In this document: piece by piece, positions 1-5,930 of the stretch
Numbering within the stretch: position 1 is the stretch's first letter
Layout of the letters: every line of letters begins with the position of its first letter
DNA from: Planctomycetota bacterium
GTDB lineage: Bacteria; Planctomycetota; UBA1135; GCA-002686595
Assembly: GCA_022447405.1 (NCBI GenBank)
Contig: JAKVCE010000077.1
Location: forward strand, 1 to 8,462
Direction: 5' to 3'
DNA: 8,462 bases
Notes under the pieces: model-generated
Databases searched by the model: none
What the model was told of the DNA's origin: nothing
Seen by the model: the letters and a program-made list of their open reading frames with translations, nothing else
Program-made: the position numbers and the translations under genes

Positions 1-349
1 CCACAGGGACGTCCGCTGACCCCTCGCGCAGCTCTTGAACGAGCGCTGCGGCAGCCTCGACGTGCTCCTCTCCCGGCAGGAGCCCGAACTTGATCGCGTC
101 GACACCTCCCTTGAGGGCGAGATCCGCCTCCCCCCTCCACTGCTTCGGCGACCTCGCGCCGAGCTCAACGAGGCCACCCTCGCCCTGCAGCGTCTCTGCG
201 GTCACGACGACCGCCGCGTCCGCGCTAGCCCATCGGGCTGCCTCCAAGTCTGCATCAACACCAGCCCCACCGCTTGAGTCCCGCCCAGCGATGACGAGGA
301 GCTGCACAGACTCAGATGAGGTCGCGCTCTTCCGGTCCGTCTTCTCCAT
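1..349 (-). CDS. thiD: ThiD-like hydroxymethylpyrimidine/phosphomethylpyrimidine kinase, N-terminal part (runs off left edge)
   Basis: This frame stays open from an ATG at 349 to the left edge, giving 116 visible residues. The protein begins with a short polar leader, then shows the ribokinase-type nucleus of ThiD: strand QLLVIAG followed by GRDSSGGAGVDADLEAA, then VVVTAETLQGEGG, then a DAIKFGLLPGEE stretch matching the K-[IT]-G-[ML]-L region of ThiD. In the family this enzyme phosphorylates HMP and HMP-P for thiamine synthesis in the cytosol. The ATG lies inside the end of the DHH gene (38-base overlap), so the two are probably translationally coupled. A GTG at 307 is an alternative start just in front of the first strand. 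The usual TALTAQNT-like substrate segment is diverged here (TAETLQGEGG), so a relative with another pyrimidine or vitamin-like substrate is possible. The C-terminal ATP site and catalytic residues lie outside the window. Confidence 0.8.
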   Translation of the reverse strand, partial: MEKTDRKSATSSESVQLLVIAGRDSSGGAGVDADLEAARWASADAAVVVTAETLQGEGGLVELGARSPKQWRGEADLALKGGVDAIKFGLLPGEEHVEAAAALVQELREGSADVPV

Positions 350-1415
350 GCTCGTCTTTCCCGATCACGGCGAGCGCGAGGACGTTGAGTCGCTCCTCGA
401 TCTCCTCCACCGCCCCCTCTCGAGCCGCCTCCACGGGGATGCGCCCGCCAGCGATGTGCCCGTGTCCACCGAAGGTCCCCTCCCCTCCCATGACTCGCTG
501 CAGCAAGGGGTAGGCGTTCCCGAAGGCCTGATCTGTGCGCAGCGAGATCACATACTCCCCCTCCTCCTCGACGAAGCCGCCGACAACGACCCAGCTCGCG
601 CCGCGCATGCGCAAGAAGAAGTCCGCCATCTCAGCGACGAACTCGGGGTGGCTCACCTCACCGAGCAGGCAGAGCACCAGGGGGCCATGCTGACAGGCGA
701 GGTCGAGAGCGCGATGAAGCTCTGCGTAGTACTTGCGCGGCAGCGGCGGGTTGTGGATCGATGGCAAGACCTCGCGGTGCGCTCTCCTGAACGTCTCGTA
801 GTAAGCCTCCTCATCGAGGGTAGAGACGTTCCTCGAGAGGTCCTTCGTGTCGTAGCGCACCCCACAGAACAAGGCGGTCGCGACGACAGGCTCTAGCTCC
901 AAGCCGCTCTCCCGGATGTAGTCCCAGACGATCGAGGAGGTCGCGCCGACTCCAAGCCGGACGTCGTGGTGCGGGACTTCGTCCGGTCCCGCGCCACCCT
1001 CTGGGGTCACGTGATGATCCAGGACGCCCAAGAGCGGGAGCTCCTCTGGGAGGACCGTGTGGCCGAAGCCAGGCTGCGTGTCGACGAGGAGGCTCCCGAA
1101 GTACTCCTGGGGCCGGATCTCATCGTACTCACCAAACTCCAAGTCCAAGGCGCGGACGAGGGCGAGGTTCTCGGCCCTGTGGATGCGACCGACCGTGACG
1201 ATGTCCGCTTGGATCCCGAGCGAACGATCGAGGAGGAAGCGCATCCCCTCTAGCGCTCCGATGGCGTCTGGGTCCGGGCCGCGGTGGGTCAGGACGAGCA
1301 GACGCTCACCGCTCGCACCCTCTGCGGCGGTCCTGAGGACCTCGTGCAGGTGAGCGAGAGCAGAGCCTAAGAACTCTGGCTCTCCCGAGCCGGTGTGTGG
1401 ATCTTGCTGCGACAT
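312..1415 (-). CDS. DHH/DHHA1 family phosphoesterase (NrnA-type nanoRNase / pAp phosphatase-like)
   Basis: The protein has 367 residues, slightly longer than typical NrnA proteins. The DHH domain carries the expected metal motifs in order: THRGPDPDAIGA (H44, D48, D50), LLVDTQP (D112), LDHH (D133, H134, H135) and GVRYDTKDLS (D189). The C-terminal DHHA1 domain ends with the substrate-binding glycine motif GGHGHIAGG (316-324), a variant of the usual GGHxxAAG. Family members are soluble manganese-dependent enzymes that degrade very short RNA oligonucleotides or remove the 3'-phosphate from pAp. Which substrate this one prefers cannot be told from sequence. The first ~38 residues before the first strand and the acidic C-terminal tail (about 352-367) are extensions outside the core. 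I see no clear Shine-Dalgarno sequence before the ATG. The ThiD-like gene begins within its 3' end, so the two likely form an operon. Confidence 0.92.
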   Translation of the reverse strand: MSQQDPHTGSGEPEFLGSALAHLHEVLRTAAEGASGERLLVLTHRGPDPDAIGALEGMRFLLDRSLGIQADIVTVGRIHRAENLALVRALDLEFGEYDEIRPQEYFGSLLVDTQPGFGHTVLPEELPLLGVLDHHVTPEGGAGPDEVPHHDVRLGVGATSSIVWDYIRESGLELEPVVATALFCGVRYDTKDLSRNVSTLDEEAYYETFRRAHREVLPSIHNPPLPRKYYAELHRALDLACQHGPLVLCLLGEVSHPEFVAEMADFFLRMRGASWVVVGGFVEEEGEYVISLRTDQAFGNAYPLLQRVMGGEGTFGGHGHIAGGRIPVEAAREGAVEEIEERLNVLALAVIGKDEHGEDGPEERDLI

Positions 1416-1463
1416 GGGCTTGCCGTAGACGCATCCTATGGCCTGGGGCCCATCCGGCGAAGG

Positions 1464-1495
1464 CGCGGGGCCGCTTCTCGCGCCTGAGCCCCGCG
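1464..1495 (-). terminator. GC-rich hairpin between the TIM-barrel and DHH genes, possible terminator
   Basis: An 8-bp perfect inverted repeat, CGCGGGGC with GCCCCGCG, encloses a 16-base loop. It lies 34 bases past the stop of the TIM-barrel gene and upstream of the DHH gene. No T-run follows on the minus strand, so it is not a standard intrinsic terminator. It could still slow polymerase or protect the upstream mRNA 3' end. Low confidence. Confidence 0.25.
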
Positions 1496-1529
1496 AGGAG
1501 GCCAGAGGGCCCCCTAGCGGCCGCCTCCC

Positions 1530-2450
1530 TCAGATGCCGAGGCTCTCGAGCGTCTGGACGGCTGCGAGGATCTCTGCCCTGGGGTGCCGTGAGTTCACCT
1601 CAAGCACCCGCTCAGCCTCTTTCGGGATGTACTCGGCGAGCAGCTTGAAGTCGACCTCTCCCTTCCCGACGGGCATCTCGCAGAGCACCCCGTCCGAGTC
1701 GTGGATGTGCGTGCCCACCATGCTCGAGCCGAAGGTGTCTAGCCAGTCCCCCTGAGACGGGAGCCCGGCGCGCTCACGCATGAAGATGCGGCCCGTGTCG
1801 TGCCAGTAGCGGAGCCCCTGACCCCCGAGGTCTTCGAGCATCCACCCGATGGTCTCGTGCCCGAAGAGGTCGTTGTAGTGCATCCCTGCCTCAACGGCGA
1901 TCGTGACGCCGGGGAACTCGCTGATGAGCTTGTGGATACCACGGCAGAAATGATCGATCTGGCTCTGGCTCGCGCGGGCGACCCTCGCGACGTGGGTTTG
2001 GACGTCTTTCACGACGTCCTCTTCCGGCCCCTCTTCGACGAGCCTCGCGTGAAGCTCACCCGCTGCCCGACTGAGCTTTTCGTTCTCTAGCTGGCAGCCG
2101 CGCAGGATCACGACCGGGCACTCGTACTGAGCGGCGATCCGAATGTGCCTGCGGCATGAGAGCAGAGCCTGCGCGCGCTCGTCGCGGTCGAGGCTGCCGA
2201 GGCGGGTGCCCGTCATGGCGGAGGAGCGAGAGTCGAGGCAACCGACCACCATGGAGCGCACCTCGATCCCGGTCTCACGCCTTGAGTCGTGGAAGCCGTT
2301 CAGCGGCACAGGTTCCTGGGCGAGGCCGAGCTCCATCCGACGAAAGCCCATCGCGACGGTCGCGAAGGCTTGATCTTCGATCGTCTGCAGGCGGTCGCCA
2401 TAGCACGACGTCGAGAGCGAGTATTCGTTGGGTATTCCGGGTTGGGTCAA
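1530..2450 (-). CDS. Sugar-phosphate isomerase/epimerase-like TIM barrel (xylose isomerase-like, AP-endonuclease 2 fold)
   Basis: The protein has 306 residues and no signal peptide, so it is probably cytosolic. The first barrel strand is YSLSTSCYG (10-18), followed by GFRRMELGL (35-43). The conserved metal ligands of this superfamily can be read in order: E187 in TIAVEAG, D218 in YWHDTGRI, H248 in GTHIHDSDG and E284 in VLEVNSRHP. The usual P-x-G-x-G-x-[IV]-D loop appears as PVGKGEVDF (260-268). Members isomerise or epimerise sugars, dehydrate inositol derivatives, or act on keto-glycoside intermediates; the substrate here is unknown. The start is TTG at 2450: a stop lies upstream in frame with no ATG or GTG between, and starting later would remove the first strand. 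It lies downstream of, and in the same direction as, the DUF1080 lipoprotein gene, which supports a role in carbohydrate catabolism. Confidence 0.87.
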   Translation of the reverse strand: MTQPGIPNEYSLSTSCYGDRLQTIEDQAFATVAMGFRRMELGLAQEPVPLNGFHDSRRETGIEVRSMVVGCLDSRSSAMTGTRLGSLDRDERAQALLSCRRHIRIAAQYECPVVILRGCQLENEKLSRAAGELHARLVEEGPEEDVVKDVQTHVARVARASQSQIDHFCRGIHKLISEFPGVTIAVEAGMHYNDLFGHETIGWMLEDLGGQGLRYWHDTGRIFMRERAGLPSQGDWLDTFGSSMVGTHIHDSDGVLCEMPVGKGEVDFKLLAEYIPKEAERVLEVNSRHPRAEILAAVQTLESLGI

Positions 2451-2686
2451 GGCTTGTACTCTGGATTGTGCGGAGCGCCCTGCCTCGGTCCACCGTGTCG
2501 AATGGGTTCAGCCGGCGATGCAGACTGAAGCGAACGGTGTACATAGGGGGACTCCGAAGGCGGGGAAGTCTATCCCCTCCCAGATGGCCCTGCTTACGCC
2601 TTTTAAAAGGACTTTGCTTTTTGTGTGCTTCCCCCGTCAATCGCCCTTTTCAGGGTCATAGAGGGGGGTCCGTCGAGCCCCATCCC
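2451..2686. other. Intergenic region between DUF1080 and TIM-barrel genes
   Basis: These 236 bases hold no convincing gene. The main landmark is an AT-rich perfect palindrome, CCTTTTAAAAGG, at 2599-2610, in an otherwise GC-rich stretch. On the minus strand a TTGACG lies at 2640-2635, but I see no well-spaced -10 partner. The region must hold the leader of the TIM-barrel gene unless that gene is read through from DUF1080. I cannot place a promoter with confidence. Confidence 0.5.
2599..2610. promoter_or_regulatory. 12-bp AT-rich perfect palindrome, possible operator
   Basis: CCTTTTAAAAGG is a perfect 12-base palindrome about 150 bases upstream of the TIM-barrel start and about 77 bases past the DUF1080 stop. 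It could be a binding site for a dimeric regulator or part of a promoter. No second copy was noticed in the window, so support is only positional. Confidence 0.25.
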
Positions 2687-3322
2687 TCAGAGAGGGCGGA
2701 TGACGATGTTCCGGTACCAGACGGGGTTGCCGTGATCCTGCAAGGCGATGTGACCGCGCTTGTTCATGCCGAAACCAGGCCACTGCTTGAACTTGGAGGC
2801 GGCCACGCGAGCGTTCCAGTCCTCGCTCCAGAGCTCATAGCTGCACTGTTGAACACCGTTCAACCAGTACTCGACGTGCGGGCCGTCCACGATCATGCGC
2901 ACCTCGTTCCACTCGCCCACGGGGCGCGTGTTGTCCTCAGTGGGACCGTGCAGCGCATAGTCAGCGCCGGCAGAGTGCATGAGGTCACCGCCCGCGACGG
3001 AGTTGTCCAAGACCTGCATCTCGGGGCCGGTGAAGTAGGTCGGTCCATCTCCCTCGGAGACGCGGTACATGACGCCGCTGTTCCCCTTGGGCGAGATCTT
3101 CCACTCCATGGTGAGGTCGAAGCTCTCGTACTGCTCGCGAGTGATCAGGTCACCTGCGCCTCCGCCCGTGAGGTAGATCGTGTCCTCGTCCTCGTTGACC
3201 CACTGCTCGGGGACCGAGTCCTTCTTGTAGCCCCTCCAGTTGTCGAGGGAGCTGATGTTGTTGGCGGTGCCCATCTGGCAAGAGGTGATGAGCAGGGGGA
3301 GCAGGAGGAGGGCGCGGTGCAT
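2687..3322 (-). CDS. DUF1080 lipoprotein (3-keto-disaccharide hydrolase family)
   Basis: The protein has 211 residues. It begins with a lipoprotein signal peptide, MHRALLLLPLLITSC, with lipobox I12-T13-S14-C15, so it should be lipid-anchored outside the cytoplasmic membrane. The rest is a single concanavalin-like jelly-roll domain with DUF1080 hallmarks: SFDLTMEWKISPKGNSGVMYR, PEMQVLDN, DYALHGP, GEWNEVRMIVDGPHVEYWLNG and a closing GHIALQDHGNPVWYRNIVIRPL region. Characterised relatives cleave 3-keto-glycosides or 3-keto-disaccharides, and many members of the family are only binding or uncharacterised proteins. The length fits one domain with no extra module. The ATG is preceded by GGAG at 3329-3332 with a 6-base spacer, which fixes the start. 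A terminator separates it from the upstream beta-helix gene, so it probably has its own promoter. Confidence 0.9.
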   Translation of the reverse strand: MHRALLLLPLLITSCQMGTANNISSLDNWRGYKKDSVPEQWVNEDEDTIYLTGGGAGDLITREQYESFDLTMEWKISPKGNSGVMYRVSEGDGPTYFTGPEMQVLDNSVAGGDLMHSAGADYALHGPTEDNTRPVGEWNEVRMIVDGPHVEYWLNGVQQCSYELWSEDWNARVAASKFKQWPGFGMNKRGHIALQDHGNPVWYRNIVIRPL

Positions 3323-3354
3323 GGTGTTCTCCGAAAGGGACTTGTGAGCCGACT

Positions 3355-3383
3355 ATCTTTCCGGGGCTCAACTCTGACGTCAA
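3355..3383 (-). promoter_or_regulatory. Possible sigma-70-like promoter of the DUF1080 gene
   Basis: On the minus strand TTGACG (3383-3378) matches five of six -35 bases. AAAGAT (3360-3355) lies exactly 17 bases downstream but is a weak -10; GATAGT (3357-3352) is a better -10 match at a poor 20-base spacing. The position between the upstream terminator and the DUF1080 ribosome binding site makes a promoter here plausible. Confidence 0.35.
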
Positions 3384-3419
3384 GGAGGCCACGCCCCATA
3401 GCCCCACTTTGACCTCAAG
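3369..3419. repeat. Two imperfect 16-bp direct repeats upstream of the DUF1080 gene
   Basis: CAACTCTGACGTCAAG at 3369-3384 and CCACTTTGACCTCAAG at 3404-3419 match at 13 of 16 bases and start 35 bases apart. Both contain a small symmetric core (TGACGTCA and TTGACCTCAA). One copy overlaps the candidate -35 of the DUF1080 gene. A pair of operator sites for one regulator would look like this, though chance cannot be excluded. Confidence 0.35.
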
Positions 3420-3423
3420 CGCT

Positions 3424-3472
3424 CACAAAGAAAGGCTGAGGCCCCCACCGGAGAGCGTGGGAGACCTCAGCC
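3424..3472 (-). terminator. Intrinsic terminator of the beta-helix lipoprotein gene
   Basis: Seventeen bases past the stop of the beta-helix gene, the minus strand reads GGCTGAGG, then TCTCCCAC, an 8-base loop, GTGGGGG and CCTCAGCC. This forms a stem of about 15 pairs with one bulged T and one wobble pair, spanning 3434-3472. A T-rich run, TTTCTTTGTG (3433-3424), follows immediately. This is a textbook rho-independent terminator for minus-strand transcription. Confidence 0.88.
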
Positions 3473-3489
3473 ATTGCCTGGAGGACGGG

Positions 3490-4791
3490 CTACTGAGCCG
3501 CAGACCCAAAGCTGTAGTCAATGCGCTCGTACTGAGTCTCTAACACATCACAAACCAGGCCATCTCCCTCGAGATAGCTGAGGTCACCCGTGAGAAGTGG
3601 GATCTCATTCCATGTGTTGCCGCTCGCTTTCTGATCGGACCACATGTCATTGCTCACATGAAACCCGACCCTGTTATCAACGATCACATTGTTCCCTAGA
3701 TCGTCCGTAGTCCCGAGGTCGAACCCGTTGACACGCTCCAAGAAGATGCCTCTGTTGTTGTGCGAGATCTCACAGCCTCTGACGCGGTTGTTGGTCAGCA
3801 TCTCATGACCAAAGATGCCTATGTTCCCATCCGTCATCTTGCAGCCTTCGATCAGAGTGGACTCTCCGTGCAGCGCGAAGGCTCCTACCCCAGTGTGGCG
3901 GAAGGAGGAGTTGAGGAGCTGGTGCTTCTCCCCCTGAAGCAGCACCCCGAAAGAGAGCACCTCTTGAGATTCCACGACCAGGGGCTCACCAACGAACTCA
4001 AACCCATTGATGGTGACCTCCGCTCCGAGGGCGACCAGGGCGAAGGGGATGGGCTGGCCGAGGAGGTCATAGAGTTCGCTGCCAGAGATCCGAGTCGACG
4101 GTCCTTGCCCCGGCGAGAGGTCGGCCCCGCCGCGGTTCGCGGGGTCGCCGTGCAGCGTGACCGGGTAGTCGATCGTGAGCGGGAAGAGCTCGCCGTTCTG
4201 CTGATCGTAGGTCCCGGGGTTCACCTTGACCGTGCTGTACGGCCGCGCCATCTGTAATGCACGTGTGATCGTCTTGAGCGGGGCCCCCAGGGTGCCCACA
4301 TTCGCGTCATGGCCTTCGAAGGCATCTACATATAGATACGGCGTAACCTCAATGCTCACCTGGGTGAGACCGCCGACCTCTTGGCCATCGACCAAGACCA
4401 CATAGTAGAAGTCGTCGTTGACCGGAAAGGGCTCAGCCGCGGTCGCCCACGATCCCAGATCTCGCATCGTGGGCGAGTAAAAGACCCGGTCACCCGAGTG
4501 CTCCGACCCATCTAACAAACGAGAGTCGTAAATAGAGTCACCGACGATCCGGATGCGCACATCCTGACCCTCGGAGAGATCTCCGTCGTTTTGGGTCAAA
4601 TCCAGATACTGCGGATAGGCCCTCACAGAGAGGAGGTCATCGTGGCTCGGCGGACTCGGCGGACCGTCGACACCCGAGGCGCCTTGATCACCGGCTTCGT
4701 CCGGAGGGATGGTCGCTAGAGCTGTGTCGCATGAAGGGAGCAGCAGCGAGAGGAGAGCGGTCAGGTTCAATGTGATGTGTTGCTTTGACAT
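3490..4791 (-). CDS. Secreted beta-helix lipoprotein with DUF1565-like segment
   Basis: The protein has 433 residues. A lipoprotein signal (hydrophobic 6-18, lipobox L18-P19-S20-C21) is followed by a Pro/Gly/Asp-rich linker (about 22-52) with four GXY triplets. Residues 53-150 form a beta-rich domain without a family I recognise. From YLYVDAFEGHDANVG (152-166) through PLKTITRALQMARPYSTVKVNPGTY (171-195) the sequence matches the DUF1565 entry segment of right-handed parallel beta-helix proteins. Residues about 205-385 then show beta-helix rungs, for example NSSFRHTGVGAFALHGES, GCKMTDGNIGIFGHEM and GCEISHNNRGIFLE. Such proteins are surface-anchored and bind or cleave polysaccharides; no lyase or hydrolase active site is evident here. 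The start is supported by AAAGGA (4799-4804). The gene is monocistronic, ending at a strong terminator. Confidence 0.88.
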   Translation of the reverse strand: MSKQHITLNLTALLSLLLPSCDTALATIPPDEAGDQGASGVDGPPSPPSHDDLLSVRAYPQYLDLTQNDGDLSEGQDVRIRIVGDSIYDSRLLDGSEHSGDRVFYSPTMRDLGSWATAAEPFPVNDDFYYVVLVDGQEVGGLTQVSIEVTPYLYVDAFEGHDANVGTLGAPLKTITRALQMARPYSTVKVNPGTYDQQNGELFPLTIDYPVTLHGDPANRGGADLSPGQGPSTRISGSELYDLLGQPIPFALVALGAEVTINGFEFVGEPLVVESQEVLSFGVLLQGEKHQLLNSSFRHTGVGAFALHGESTLIEGCKMTDGNIGIFGHEMLTNNRVRGCEISHNNRGIFLERVNGFDLGTTDDLGNNVIVDNRVGFHVSNDMWSDQKASGNTWNEIPLLTGDLSYLEGDGLVCDVLETQYERIDYSFGSAAQ

Positions 4792-5067
4792 GGGGGGGTC
4801 CTTTGCCCTTCTGGGCGTTTGTCTTCACGGCTCCCAGCACCCGAGGCCAAAGGACCGGACGCCTTTTTCCCCCAAAAAAAAGAGGCCCTGACGTGCGATA
4901 AGCGCCGATTCGGGATCAAACCGATGTCGGGCATGAACTCTGCCCACCCGCCCCATGCAGCACGAACGCCCCCTCCACGACACACTGGGTTGATCTGAAC
5001 TAGCGCTCCATTCACCCTGGCTCTTCCTGTTTGAAAAATCCTGAACCGCCTCCCACCAGGTAACCCC
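4792..5067. other. Divergent intergenic region with homopolymer runs
   Basis: These 276 bases separate the beta-helix lipoprotein (minus) from the membrane protein gene (plus), so promoters for both should lie here, but I find no well-spaced -35/-10 pair on either strand. Seen directly are a run of seven G at 4792-4798 next to the lipoprotein ATG, a small hairpin GCCCTTCTGGGC at 4805-4816, and a T5-C5-A8 block at 4864-4881. The block forms an 8-pair stem (4861-4868 with 4879-4886) containing one wobble pair. A minus-strand open frame covering the region (4767-5213) has no protein-like features. Confidence 0.5.
4799..4804 (-). promoter_or_regulatory. Ribosome binding site of the beta-helix lipoprotein with a C7 spacer
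   Basis: The minus strand reads AAAGGA, then seven C, then ATG. The Shine-Dalgarno match and 7-base spacing are good and fix the start at 4791. The spacer is a pure homopolymer, so slippage in it would change the spacing. Confidence 0.7.
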
Positions 5068-5916
5068 ATGGAATTCAAAGAAGCCTTCAATCCGATCCGC
5101 TCTCTCAAGTCGACCTTCAAGACCATGGGGCTAGCCCCCGGCGCGCTCTGGGGCGGTGGGATCTTCCTGATGATCTTGGAGCTCCTCTCTGGACTTGGAC
5201 TCGCTGGCTTCAACTGGGCCCTTCAGACCGACACCCTGAGCGGGATCAACCCCTACCACTGGGAACAGACCATACCTGGCCCCCTCGGTACCGAGCTGAA
5301 GGAGTGGTTCCTGGAGTCCAGCGCGATCGCGTACGTCGGCGGCGCTCTCATCGCCCTCTCCTTCCTCATGGCCTCGGCGCGTGTTTTTCCAGGGGTGCTG
5401 CACAAGCTGCGCGATGTGCACCAGAGCGGCAGCTCTGAAGGGGACAGCGTCTTCGCGGATCGAGGGCTCTTCGGCCTGGTCTTAAAGCTGAAGCTCCTCT
5501 TGCTCCTGCTCGGCCTCCTCTTAAGCCTCCCCATCTTCTTCAGCGAGTATGTGGAAGCTCGGATCAACAGCGACGGGAACCCTGACCTCTCCCTGGACGG
5601 GCTCCTCATCAGCAGCGGCATCACCCTCGCGTGGCTCGTCCCGTACTGCTATGTCATCTTCGGCATCTCATTCGTGCTGCAGAGCACCATCTACGAGGGC
5701 CTGCAACCAGGGGACGCCCTCAAGCGCTCTTGGGCGCTGATGCGTGGAAACCGGTGGCGGTACTTCGTCTTCTTCCTCTTCCAGATGCTCATCACCCTCT
5801 GCGGCTATCTGATGTGCTGCGTCGGCGTCTTCGCGACCGGTGCGCTAGGCCTCATGATGCAATCTGAGGCCTTCTTGCAGCTCACCTCACAAGAGGGCTC
5901 CCCTGAGCCAAGCTGA
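5068..5916 (+). CDS. Polytopic membrane protein of unknown function (GDPD membrane-domain-like)
   Basis: The protein has 282 residues and is the only plus-strand gene in the window. Hydrophobic segments fall at about 27-50, 86-104, 134-158, 178-206 and 232-265, giving five or six membrane spans. The first 20 residues are an amphipathic, cytosolic-looking lead. The stretch EGLQPGDALKRSWALMRGNRWRYF (210-233) resembles the E-x-x-x-[PS]-x-[DE]-A-L-x-R-S-W-x-L-x-x-G-x-x-W motif found in bacterial membrane proteins related to the glycerophosphodiester phosphodiesterase membrane domain and YciC-like families. No catalytic domain is attached, so the job is unknown; a role in the envelope is inference. 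The ATG at 5068 has only a weak AGG (5058-5060) in front. It is convergent with the hemerythrin gene, only 14 bases away. Confidence 0.85.
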   Translation: MEFKEAFNPIRSLKSTFKTMGLAPGALWGGGIFLMILELLSGLGLAGFNWALQTDTLSGINPYHWEQTIPGPLGTELKEWFLESSAIAYVGGALIALSFLMASARVFPGVLHKLRDVHQSGSSEGDSVFADRGLFGLVLKLKLLLLLLGLLLSLPIFFSEYVEARINSDGNPDLSLDGLLISSGITLAWLVPYCYVIFGISFVLQSTIYEGLQPGDALKRSWALMRGNRWRYFVFFLFQMLITLCGYLMCCVGVFATGALGLMMQSEAFLQLTSQEGSPEPS

Positions 5917-5930
5917 GGGAGAGGGGCAGC

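Noticed and set aside
90..896. A 268-codon open frame on the plus strand
   Set aside because: It is antisense to the DHH phosphoesterase and ThiD-like genes, which both have clear family motifs; its own product has none.
2661..2688. Hairpin at the stop codon of the DUF1080 gene as a terminator
   Set aside because: The stem is short and interrupted by a bulge, overlaps the stop codon, and no T-run follows.
2156..3412. A 418-codon open frame on the plus strand
   Set aside because: It lies opposite the end of the TIM-barrel gene, an intergenic region and the whole DUF1080 gene, and its translation is arginine- and valine-rich with no domain pattern. High GC produces such shadows.
4767..5213. 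A 148-codon minus-strand frame across the divergent intergenic region
   Set aside because: It overlaps the starts of two well-supported genes, is basic and low in protein-like pattern, and has no good ribosome binding site.
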